Shown here piece after piece: positions 34,206 through 41,974 of a stretch of 64,000 bases of DNA (position 1 is the stretch's first letter; each line of letters starts with the position of its first letter). A program made the translations under genes and the position numbers. The notes under the pieces were generated by a model. That model saw only the letters and a program-made list of their open reading frames with translations, was not told the DNA's origin and made no database searches. Origin of the DNA: Ruminococcus sp. NK3A76 (GTDB lineage Bacteria; Bacillota; Clostridia; Oscillospirales; Ruminococcaceae); the NCBI RefSeq assembly GCF_000686125.1, contig NZ_JMMA01000002.1:2542001-2606000 (forward strand). The letters are read 5' to 3'.

Positions 34206-35168
34206 CTATTCATTGTTCACTATTTCCGAGTACCCGTCGTCGTATGAGATGACTGTCGTGAATACTCCCCTCTTGTCGGCGTGGAGTATCAGCTTTGATA
34301 CCTCGCCGCTGTAGCTGAGACTGCCGCTGTTTATACTCACGGTGTCGCAGAGCTGCTCGTTTTTGAAGCCCTCGTAGGTGAAGCCCTTGTATACTCCCCC
34401 ACGCCTTGAAAAATACATCTTGTGCTTTAGCCCGAGTGTCGGCGATGAGAGCCACTGCCTGTCAAGCGGTATGTAGCGCTCACGCATGATGCCACGCCTT
34501 GTCGCTTCGGTGTCGGTATACTGATAGTCGTATGTGCCCTGAGTGCCCTGCATATGTATGCACGACACGGCGTTGTTGAAATTGTTGCCGTCTATCTCAG
34601 CGGTTATCAGCTCAGAGGAATAATCCCTCTGCGTCTGGCCGAGCTTTTTGATGTTGACACGGTTCATGCCCGTGATGTAGGGGTACTGCTCGTAGAGCTT
34701 TATAGATAGCGCCGCTATCGCCGTCCATACAGTGTCGCTCTCCTTGACGTAGATGTAAGATGCGCTGTCGCTTATCTGCTGGTAGCCGACATTCGGCATC
34801 GTGGGGTTTGCAGCGGCTATGTCGGCAAGCGTGCAGTCAAACATCATTCCCGGCAGCGCATCGCTCGTTGAGAGAGCCTTGGTAAAGCCGAAAGCCCTGC
34901 CCGAGACGATATCCCTGCCGGCGGTCTTTTTGTGGGATATGCCTGCTGTTCTGCCAAAGAATATATCCGTCTGCCCGTAGGCGAGCGTGACTGTGGTCAG
35001 GTCTTTTGTGTCAAGGCCGTCGTGCCAGATGCCGTCGGCGGTGAATTCGAGCGTGAAAAACGGCGTGTAGCGCTCCTTTGTGAGTGTGAGCGAGATTATC
35101 CTTGTAAAGAGCATTATGGCGCTTGCAGATGCGTTTTTTATCTGCATGGAGAAAGTGTCACTGCTCAA
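34206..35168 (-). CDS. phage baseplate hub/tail-like protein (C-terminus made by repeat)
   Basis: 320 aa, beta-rich, with FFGRTAGISHKKTAG and an LDRQWLSSPTLGLKH segment; overall length and the mid-protein DYSSELITAEIDGNNF resemble hub proteins of the XkdQ/gpD type, though this is tentative. The last residues (IVNNE) and the stop codon are written in the CACTATT-type heptamer array of repeat R5, so the original 3' end may be lost. The start overlaps nothing; the upstream gene ends at 35169. Confidence 0.5.
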   Translation of the reverse strand: MSSDTFSMQIKNASASAIMLFTRIISLTLTKERYTPFFTLEFTADGIWHDGLDTKDLTTVTLAYGQTDIFFGRTAGISHKKTAGRDIVSGRAFGFTKALSTSDALPGMMFDCTLADIAAANPTMPNVGYQQISDSASYIYVKESDTVWTAIAALSIKLYEQYPYITGMNRVNIKKLGQTQRDYSSELITAEIDGNNFNNAVSCIHMQGTQGTYDYQYTDTEATRRGIMRERYIPLDRQWLSSPTLGLKHKMYFSRRGGVYKGFTYEGFKNEQLCDTVSINSGSLSYSGEVSKLILHADKRGVFTTVISYDDGYSEIVNNE

Positions 35169-35504
35169 TCACACCACCTCCTCAAGCTCTATGGTGTATT
35201 CGCACATACCATCCTCGCAGGCGGTGCATTCGCCCTTTGAGAAGATAAGCACCGTATGCGTGTTACCGACTGTAAGCTCGACCGACGAGCCGATAAGTGC
35301 ATTGATATAGGTGCAGAAGCTCAGAAAGCCCTCAAAGGTCGTTCTGCCTTTGAGCGTATAGAAATTTTTTCTGATGCACGAAAGGCGCCTTATGGTATGG
35401 TAGTCTATCGTTGCAGTCTCGGCGACTTTGGTGTCTGTGCGAAAGCTGAGGCTGTAGAGCTTAAGCTCCTTTGAGCCGAGGGTGACTGTAAATTCGTTAT
35501 GCAT
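35169..35504 (-). CDS. small phage structural protein
   Basis: 111 aa from the ATG after AAAGGAGG. Beta-rich, with a CTACEDGMCEY cysteine pair near the C-terminus. Position between connector genes and the hub-like gene suggests a tail or head-completion role. No family recognised. Confidence 0.6.
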   Translation of the reverse strand: MHNEFTVTLGSKELKLYSLSFRTDTKVAETATIDYHTIRRLSCIRKNFYTLKGRTTFEGFLSFCTYINALIGSSVELTVGNTHTVLIFSKGECTACEDGMCEYTIELEEVV

Positions 35505-35517
35505 ATGTGTTCCTCCT

Positions 35518-35913
35518 TTACGGTGTATATATTTCGCTCTTTTCGGCAGTGAGCTGGCACTCGGCACGGGAGAGGGCGGCGTTTATCTTCATATCGTTTC
35601 TGAGCGTTGCATCATAGCCGTAGTGCAGCAGACCTTCCTTGGCGTATTCTGCCTTTGAGAGCAGCCTGTCACGGTCAGAGCAGTCGCCCTGCTTGCCGAG
35701 CAGCCGGCACGAGACTGTGTATTCATAGAGCCTTTTTCTGTCGTTTGACACAAAGTCAAAGCCCGTCTGCCTGCACTTTATCTCACGCAGCTCGACAAAG
35801 GCTATATCCTCGCCTTTGAGAGTTTCGCTCTTTGGTGTCGAGCCCACGGTCAGCACGACAAAGCCTGCTGTTCTTAAGATGCCTGTTATATCGCTTATCA
35901 TATCTTCCAGCAT
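35518..35913 (-). CDS. phage head-tail completion-type protein
   Basis: 131 aa. The N-terminal helix and strand pattern (MISDITGILRTAGFVVLTVG) and location after the connector gene fit minor capsid/tail completion proteins such as those acting on the head-tail joint. Function by position only. Confidence 0.55.
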   Translation of the reverse strand: MLEDMISDITGILRTAGFVVLTVGSTPKSETLKGEDIAFVELREIKCRQTGFDFVSNDRKRLYEYTVSCRLLGKQGDCSDRDRLLSKAEYAKEGLLHYGYDATLRNDMKINAALSRAECQLTAEKSEIYTP

Positions 35914-35919
35914 ATCACA

Positions 35920-36294
35920 TCACCCCTCTACCGCCGCAAAGCTGAAGCTATCGTCCACCCATATGTCGCTGATACAGGCTATTGCGTGCTCACGCAGCTT
36001 TTGAGCGTATTTGTATGCGTCGGTGTCCTTATAGTTCAGCGCCTGACGGCCGTCCTGTGTGCAGAGCGTCTTGTCGTTTATGAGCCGCATGAGCGTGTTG
36101 TCATACACCGCAACGGCAGCGCTTGCAAATTCCAGCCTTTCAAGGTCTGACACGACGACCGGGTCAACGGCGTGCTTGGCGATATAGAAGCAGGCGTTCT
36201 CTATCATATCGTCATAGTCATGGCGCTCGTCATCGGGTATGCCGCTAAGGCGCAGAAAAAGCATCATTACCTTTGTTCTGTCGATATAGACCAT
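35920..36294 (-). CDS. phage head-tail connector-type protein
   Basis: 124 aa, mostly helical, with FLRLSGIPDDERHDYDDMIENAC, the length and helix content expected of gp6-like connector proteins. It follows the capsid gene after a short hairpin-bearing gap. Function by position and fold impression. Confidence 0.6.
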   Translation of the reverse strand: MVYIDRTKVMMLFLRLSGIPDDERHDYDDMIENACFYIAKHAVDPVVVSDLERLEFASAAVAVYDNTLMRLINDKTLCTQDGRQALNYKDTDAYKYAQKLREHAIACISDIWVDDSFSFAAVEG

Positions 36295-36301
36295 TAGTTA
36301 A

Positions 36302-36342
36302 CCTCCTTTCCTGCCCCCGGGCGGGGGCAGGTTTTTTTTTTG
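36302..36342 (-). terminator. hairpin between capsid and connector genes
   Basis: CCTGCCCCC/GGGGGCAGG stem, loop GGGC-type, next to a T-run on the plus strand (A-run on the minus strand). It may process or partially stop the phage transcript after the capsid gene. Confidence 0.5.
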
Positions 36343-36354
36343 ATATCAGCAATA

Positions 36355-37335
36355 TCAGCTCGTTACGGTCTTGAGCACCTTTATTGCCTTGTCATAGAGC
36401 TTGGCAACACCGATATGAACTGAGCATACGACTTCCTTGTTCTGGGTAGCAAGTATCTTGTCGGTATCGACTATAACGTCGCCGCCGAAGTATATCTCGG
36501 CTGCCTTTGTGGAGTCGATGCCTATGATATCGCCCGAAGCTGCAAGAGAGGGGCACTTGATAAGAGTTACGCCGAAAGGTGTCACAGCTCTGCCGCTCTG
36601 CATATAGTTTGCGACTGTGCCCTTCATCTCATCGAGAGCAAGAATGCTTGCCATAACGGCAGGGCTGCAAAGCATAACGTCCATATTTGCATCTGTCATA
36701 GAGCTCCAGAATGTCGCAAGGTCGGAATAGGCTATCGAGTTGCCTGCGATAGTCGAGGGGGTGATGCCTGTAGAGATAGCTGTGGCTGCGAGGGAGTTAC
36801 AGCTTCTTGAAATATGTGCGCCGACAAGCTGCAGCACCACGCCGTAGGCCTCTATCCTCTGCTTTCTGACTGACTCGTAAGAGTTGAGGAGCTTTCTTGC
36901 ATACTTTGTAAGTCTTGTGGAGGAAGCGCCCAGCACCATAGATGTAGTTGCCACAGATGCGCCCTCGACTGCTGCGTCTGAGCCGGATTCTGCGATGACG
37001 AGCGAGCGGAAGTCAACGCCGTCAACGTATGTCACCGCTGCCGCTATATCGGGGAGAATGGAGTTATCATCAAGGCCTTTCTTTATCTGACGTCTTACAT
37101 ACTCGGGGAAAAGCACTGACGACTCGGTGGTGGAGAAGAACTTCTCGACCATATCGCAGTCACGGCCCTGTATTTTGATATCAAAGCGCTTGAGCTGTCT
37201 TTCAAAGGCATCAAGGCCTTCGAGGGGTGTGCCGATGTAGTTCTCGTCGGGGTCGAGCTCGGTGAGAGCCTTTGTGAAGCTCTTGTTTGTTATGTTGTAA
37301 AGTTCCTTTTCAAGTCTGATGTTTTCAAAATTCAT
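36355..37335 (-). CDS. phage major capsid protein
   Basis: 326 aa from the ATG after AAAGGAAG; the longer start includes that SD. An N-terminal helical arm is followed by FPEYVRRQIKKGL and a core (VTYVDGVDFRSLVIAESGSDA, SDLATFWSSMTDANMDVML) with the fold impression of HK97-type shells. It lies after the protease gene, the standard place for the capsid gene. Confidence 0.75.
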   Translation of the reverse strand: MNFENIRLEKELYNITNKSFTKALTELDPDENYIGTPLEGLDAFERQLKRFDIKIQGRDCDMVEKFFSTTESSVLFPEYVRRQIKKGLDDNSILPDIAAAVTYVDGVDFRSLVIAESGSDAAVEGASVATTSMVLGASSTRLTKYARKLLNSYESVRKQRIEAYGVVLQLVGAHISRSCNSLAATAISTGITPSTIAGNSIAYSDLATFWSSMTDANMDVMLCSPAVMASILALDEMKGTVANYMQSGRAVTPFGVTLIKCPSLAASGDIIGIDSTKAAEIYFGGDVIVDTDKILATQNKEVVCSVHIGVAKLYDKAIKVLKTVTS

Positions 37336-37352
37336 AGATATACTTCCTTTCA

Positions 37353-38213
37353 TTAGTTGTTGTTTATCCTGTAGCTTTCGTTTTTTGCCCTGACAGCTTC
37401 AAGCTGGGGGCTGGCGGGTGATGTAAGGCTCCTGGCAAGGCTTTTTTCAAGGCCTATGAGCTCACTTACGCTCATTCTGGATATGATATCCTCGCAGCAG
37501 TGCATTCCCTTGCCTGTCAGCTCAAAGAGCGCTTTTACACGGCCTGTGAGCTCTGTATACATAGCGCAGTGCTCGTCCTTAAGGCGGCTGTCCTCGCTCG
37601 TATGACTATCTGAGCAGGAGCTTTTGCCGAAGGTCTTTGTGACACCGGCGCTCACCTGTGCAGGCACTGCGACGAACGACCACTCGTAGGCATCTGTCGG
37701 CTCATCGAGCGAGACAAAGCACTTTTTGCCGCCGTATTCTCTGCCCTTGACGTGGGGGCAGGGGTCTTTATAGATATCCCTGCCGCAGATCGAGCAGGTC
37801 TTTTTGGAAACGGCACAGCTTATGCTGACTTCCTTTTTGATACCTGCATCTATCTCGTCGATGAGGGCTTTGTTGCGCTCTGTCCTGACCATATAGGCTC
37901 TTGCGGCAAGGCAGACGTAGGGGTCGCCGTATGATGTGAGCTTACCCTCCGGCCTGTCGATGAATGTCTCAAAGATACGGGCGGTCTGGTTCCTGCCCTT
38001 GGGGTCGTGGTCGAAGATGCCCGTCTTGCCGACAAAGAGGGCGGCGAGCTTTTCAAGTGAGCCTTCCGAGAAGCGCTCGCCGTCACGGTCTGTCTCGTTA
38101 TCGCAGAGAATGACCGGGAATGCGTATACACGCTCCTTGGTGAGAGGCTTTCTTGCAAAGGTGTTTATCTTGCTCAACACCTCGTCTGTGAGTTCAAACT
38201 CATAGCTGTTCAT
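37353..38213 (-). CDS. phage prohead protease with zinc-knuckle insert
   Basis: 286 aa. Candidate catalytic His in GIFDHDP and Ser in KKEVSISCAV match the S78-like prohead protease layout. A CSICG...DPCPH cysteine/histidine insert (about residues 143-155) probably binds zinc. The C-terminal 90 residues are helical and may act as scaffold. Its ATG overlaps the portal stop. Confidence 0.7.
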   Translation of the reverse strand: MNSYEFELTDEVLSKINTFARKPLTKERVYAFPVILCDNETDRDGERFSEGSLEKLAALFVGKTGIFDHDPKGRNQTARIFETFIDRPEGKLTSYGDPYVCLAARAYMVRTERNKALIDEIDAGIKKEVSISCAVSKKTCSICGRDIYKDPCPHVKGREYGGKKCFVSLDEPTDAYEWSFVAVPAQVSAGVTKTFGKSSCSDSHTSEDSRLKDEHCAMYTELTGRVKALFELTGKGMHCCEDIISRMSVSELIGLEKSLARSLTSPASPQLEAVRAKNESYRINNN

Positions 38214-39367
38214 TTGTCTTCTCCTTTCATTGTACTCAGACGAAGCTCTATCTCCTCGGCCTGCGAGTTATAGAGCCTTGCTCTTGCGAGCGCCTCCTCG
38301 TCCTGGAGGTTGATGTTTGCCCAGACTATCTCAAGCTCTGTATCCTCGCCTGCCAAGGTGAGGAAGGTCTTGCAGACACGCACGAGCACAGGGGTGAGCA
38401 GGCGGCGGTAGTATTCAAGCTCGCTTGTTAAGATATCTGCCTGCTGAGATGCCATACGCTCGGTGCTTGACCAGTTGAGGCCGAGCAGGAAGGGCGGGAT
38501 AGAGAGCTTGCTTATCATCTGCTCTATCAGCTGGCGGACAGGGATATTGGTGTCAATAAGGCCGCTCTCGGCACCTATGACCTTGATATCGACATCGCCG
38601 ACGGCCACGAAATCCTTCATGATGCCGTTTTTGGCTGACTGCATACCGTCTGTCCACTGGGCTGCCATATCCTTTGCACGCTGTGCGGCGAACTGCTTGT
38701 CCGCTTCACTTGACGGCTTATAGGTCACGGCGTAGCGGAGGTTGCCGGCACGGTCGAAGTTATTGCCGATACACGAATAGATAGTCGTGAGGATATCGGC
38801 AAGGGCTGGTATGCCCCTGAGTATCGAGCGGCCGGAGGGGCACTTGGGCGTGGGGTTTAAAGCCGTATAGAGGATACGCTCGGGGCTTTTGAAATCGACT
38901 GTTTTCCTGGTGCCGTTAAAGCGGAAAACAGGCTTTCCGGTGGTTTTGTCGGGCAGCACCTCGAAAAGCTCGGGGTCGCACACGAACAGCGAGGACATCT
39001 GCCCTGTCTTGCTGTCTACCGTATACTCGCCGATGCTCCTGCCATAGGTGAGCAGCGCATCAAGGTACATATCAGCAAAGGTCTGGAGCGACCTGCCCGA
39101 TATGCCGACCGGGACATTCAGTACGAACTCGTCTATCGCCTGCTGGCTTCTTTCATTCTCGCAGACGACCTTGAAATCGCCGGCAAGGCGGACTATCTTT
39201 GAGATACACGCATCAATTACCGGCACGTTGTCACGCAGCGACTCATACAGGCTGCTCTCGAAGCAGTCAGCGCTCCCTGTGACACGAAAGCCGTTTTTGA
39301 GCAGGCCGCCGCTTGAACCGAAAGCGTTTTCGCACGACTTTGGCTTTTGATTTCTGAATATGCTCAT
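38210..39367 (-). CDS. phage portal protein
   Basis: 385 aa. I chose the ATG 8 nt after AGGAG; two upstream in-frame ATGs lie in or before the SD. Portal features are the LDALLTYGRSIGEYTVD strand, the conserved IPPFLLGLNWSSTERMASQQ segment and the C-terminal helical wing. Somewhat short for the family at the C-terminus. Forms the DNA entry ring that docks terminase. Confidence 0.78.
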   Translation of the reverse strand: MSIFRNQKPKSCENAFGSSGGLLKNGFRVTGSADCFESSLYESLRDNVPVIDACISKIVRLAGDFKVVCENERSQQAIDEFVLNVPVGISGRSLQTFADMYLDALLTYGRSIGEYTVDSKTGQMSSLFVCDPELFEVLPDKTTGKPVFRFNGTRKTVDFKSPERILYTALNPTPKCPSGRSILRGIPALADILTTIYSCIGNNFDRAGNLRYAVTYKPSSEADKQFAAQRAKDMAAQWTDGMQSAKNGIMKDFVAVGDVDIKVIGAESGLIDTNIPVRQLIEQMISKLSIPPFLLGLNWSSTERMASQQADILTSELEYYRRLLTPVLVRVCKTFLTLAGEDTELEIVWANINLQDEEALARARLYNSQAEEIELRLSTMKGEDK

Positions 39368-39419
39368 TGGCATTTCTCCTTTCATAAGTTTATTTTCACA
39401 GGCATCAGGCTCAGGCGAA

Positions 39420-39487
39420 GACAGTTTTTTTGATATGCGCCGGCGGCGCACACCTTACCTGTCACCTGTTACCTGTTACCTGTTCAT
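39420..39487. repeat. short palindrome/heptamer insertion inside the phage module (copy R6)
   Basis: ATGCGCCGGCGGCGCA palindrome followed by TGTTACC heptamers, placed between the terminase stop and the portal SD. Confidence 0.7.
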
Positions 39488-39489
39488 GG

Positions 39490-40740
39490 CTACCTTTCAA
39501 GGGCAATTACAAAGAAGCTGTCTTCCTTAGCTCTTAAGTATTCCGACACGAAGTAGCGGATATCGTCCATTGCGTGATCGTTCTCCTTAAGAGGCACGTC
39601 ACGGCCTGTGCCGTCCCAGCGGTAGAGGGAGAATTCCCTGAGAGTGTCGGCGCAGGAGGAATGAAACCTTATACCGCCTGATAGCAGAGCGTCTGAGACA
39701 CGGCCGATACCAGCGAGCACGTCGTTTTTCGCCGTGGTGACTTTGAAACGGTCATGCCGCCTTATACATTCGATAAACGACGCTGCTGACGGATCGACTA
39801 TTATCCTTTCGATATCACGTCCGGCGCAGAGGTGTTCGAGGGCTTTGTAGTGCTCCTCATCTGTGCGGCGAATGCCTTCTCTGCGTGAGTCGTAGTAGTA
39901 CTCATTTATCCTGTACCACACACCGCCGCTCTCGCCCCAGAGCCCCATACTGGTGGGGTTGACTGTGCCATAGTCACAGCTGACGGCAAAGCGTGTCATG
40001 CCCTCGGGGAGAGTATCCGTAACTGAGAGCTTTCGGTCAAACATCGGGTAGACAAGCCCTTCGGCGCTGACCCAATGCCCAAGCACGAAGCGTTCATAGA
40101 AAACGCCGCTGTAGAGCCTGTGGTAGCGCTCCTTTATCGCCCGGGAAAGAGAGGGGTTGTCATCGAGCGTAAAGGTGAGGTAGAGAAGGTTTTTCTCATG
40201 TCTTTTGTCTATCCACTCACGTTTGAGCCAGTGGGCGCTGCTGTCGGGGTTACAGTTCAGCCAGAGCTTCGAGCCTGAAACAGAGCAGCGTGCTATCGCC
40301 TGCTCTATGAAGCTCCTCGGCATTAGTGCGGCCTCGTCGAGCAGCACGCCGGCAAGCGTGATACCCTGGATAAGTGATGCGGAGGATTCGTCCTTGCCGC
40401 CGAAAAGGTAGTAGCGGTTTTTGCAAAGGCCACGGGAGACATCGAAGTAGTTCTTTGATGCCTTGACATCGACGGTGTAGTTCATCTTCCTTGCAAAGGC
40501 GATGAGAGGGTCGATGACGTTGCGGCGAAGCGATGTGACCGTCTTGCCGCAGAGTGCGAAATTGCGCCCGTTGTAGCGTGTCATGGACCATATGAGGAAG
40601 GACTGCGACATAGCCATCGTCTTGCCGCTTCTGACTGAGCCGTCGCAGAGCACGGCATCGTACTTTTTGAATGAAGGATCCCGCCACCAGTTGAGAAGCA
40701 GCTTCTGCTTGGGGGAATAAAAGAGCTTATGCCTGCTCAT
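39490..40740 (-). CDS. terL: phage terminase large subunit
   Basis: 416 aa. Walker A GSVRSGKT, Walker B GVLLDEAALM, the coupling motif NCNPDSSAHW and nuclease acidic residues (SCDYGTVNPTS, IIVDPSA, DHAMDDIRYF) are intact, in the PBSX-like group. The ATG overlaps the end of terS and follows GAGGG. Packages DNA into proheads; nothing indicates inactivation. Confidence 0.88.
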   Translation of the reverse strand: MSRHKLFYSPKQKLLLNWWRDPSFKKYDAVLCDGSVRSGKTMAMSQSFLIWSMTRYNGRNFALCGKTVTSLRRNVIDPLIAFARKMNYTVDVKASKNYFDVSRGLCKNRYYLFGGKDESSASLIQGITLAGVLLDEAALMPRSFIEQAIARCSVSGSKLWLNCNPDSSAHWLKREWIDKRHEKNLLYLTFTLDDNPSLSRAIKERYHRLYSGVFYERFVLGHWVSAEGLVYPMFDRKLSVTDTLPEGMTRFAVSCDYGTVNPTSMGLWGESGGVWYRINEYYYDSRREGIRRTDEEHYKALEHLCAGRDIERIIVDPSAASFIECIRRHDRFKVTTAKNDVLAGIGRVSDALLSGGIRFHSSCADTLREFSLYRWDGTGRDVPLKENDHAMDDIRYFVSEYLRAKEDSFFVIALER

Positions 40741-41221
40741 CGACATCACCCTCCTGCGCTGCCTGCTCAAAGGCTCTAACAAATTCATCACCCTCGGATA
40801 TGCCACGGATACGCTCATCAAGCGAGACAAGCTGCTCGATAGCCTTAAGGCGGTCAAAGAACTTTATCTCGACACCGCCGCCCTTGACACGCTTTATCTC
40901 GGAAACTGAGAAAAGGTCGGCGCCGTCAAAGCGTGAGTAGTTCTCCTCATCGCCTGAGAGGGCGAGCTCGACTGCGTCATTGACACGGCCAAAGGCGATA
41001 CGTTCAAGGCCTTCCCTTGCACGCATGAGCGTATACTCACGGGAAGCGTAGTATTTAGCAAGGCGCTTTTGCACCCTGCGTGAGAGCGAGAGCCGTATGC
41101 CTGCGCTCTCATCTATACCCGTGCGGCGTGCAGCCTCACGGGGCGAGCAGCAGGAGAAAAGCTCCAGACAGAAGCGCTCGACAGTCTCGGGCGGAAGGCG
41201 TGGCTTTTTTGATATAAGCAT
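40727..41221 (-). CDS. terS: phage terminase small subunit
   Basis: 164 aa. An N-terminal helix-turn-helix region (CSPREAARRTGIDESAGIRL) recognises DNA ends; a helical middle and an acidic C-terminus follow. SD AAAGGAG upstream. First gene of the module, directly after repeat R7. Confidence 0.75.
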   Translation of the reverse strand: MLISKKPRLPPETVERFCLELFSCCSPREAARRTGIDESAGIRLSLSRRVQKRLAKYYASREYTLMRAREGLERIAFGRVNDAVELALSGDEENYSRFDGADLFSVSEIKRVKGGGVEIKFFDRLKAIEQLVSLDERIRGISEGDEFVRAFEQAAQEGDVDEQA

Positions 41222-41243
41222 AGTAGGTTGCTCCTTTCTTTTG

Positions 41244-41517
41244 TTCAGTTTACAGTTAACAGTTTACAGTTTGCAGTTAAGGTGTCCTGCTGAAGCAGGA
41301 CGGATGCCCATTCGGGCCGGTGAGGGGAGTGATATGGCTTCAAGGCGGCTCTCTCGCTCCCATAGGGTACACCGAGGGGCTTTCGCCACAGCAAATCCAT
41401 CGATTTAGCCGAAACCGCCTAACCAACAGGCCGAATGGCCATAAGTCCGCCTTTGGCGGACACTTCAACTGTTAACTGTTAACTGACAACTGTTAACTTT
41501 CACCTGTTACCTGTTCA
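41244..41517. repeat. heptamer-bounded palindrome mosaic (copy R7)
   Basis: CAGTTTA/CAGTTAA heptamers, palindromes (CCTGCTGAAGCAGG, TCCGCCTTTGGCGGA) and closing TGTTAAC arrays. It separates the phage module from the glgP promoter region. Confidence 0.75.
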
Positions 41518-41787
41518 AGTCCCTTCACTAATAGCGCAAAAACGGGCATTTGTTGCATATTCTGATGCAACAATTGAGAGAGAACTTTTCAAAAGGGCTG
41601 AAATTTGTAGGATATCACAGTTTTACTATGCAACAAACCGACAAGTTGACGGAGAATTTGCTATATATTACCACTTATGAAGAAAATATGTCGAAATCGT
41701 TTTCGTATGTTTTATAGAAATTGCTGTAAATCTGTCAAGGGTTATGTGAACTTTCAATAAATTTATTTTAGGGAAGGGCGTTTTCGC

Positions 41788-41816
41788 TTGCTTTTTTTGC
41801 GATTTTGGTTTATAAT
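41788..41816 (+). promoter_or_regulatory. sigma-A promoter of glgP
   Basis: TTGCTT, 17 bp, TATAAT; start near 41823, leader about 150 nt. Confidence 0.6.
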
Positions 41817-41869
41817 ATTAGGGTGTGGTAGTATGCAATGAGCAAAATGTGAGCATATTTCACGGAAAA

Positions 41870-41911
41870 ATACACTTAACGGCAGTATCAGACAGACAGA
41901 GTTAAGTGTAT
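41870..41911. promoter_or_regulatory. 11-bp perfect inverted repeat upstream of glgP
   Basis: ATACACTTAAC and GTTAAGTGTAT separated by 20 nt, in the glgP leader. The right arm overlaps a second TATAAT (41909-41914). It could be an operator or an mRNA hairpin. Confidence 0.5.
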
Positions 41912-41974
41912 AATATATTTAAAGAACAAATGCCGGGCAAGGCTGCACCGGCTCAATAAACAGGAGGTTTTTAT

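Larger units (their letters stand above)
34206..41221 (-). mobile_element. phage head-packaging module (defective prophage or domesticated cassette)
   Basis: Nine intact minus-strand genes in phage order: terminase small and large, portal, prohead protease, major capsid, two connector-type proteins, a small protein and a hub-like protein. No integrase, repressor, replication, tail tube, tape measure or lysis gene is seen. Palindrome mosaics R5 and R7 lie at both ends and a short one (R6) lies inside. Confidence 0.8.
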
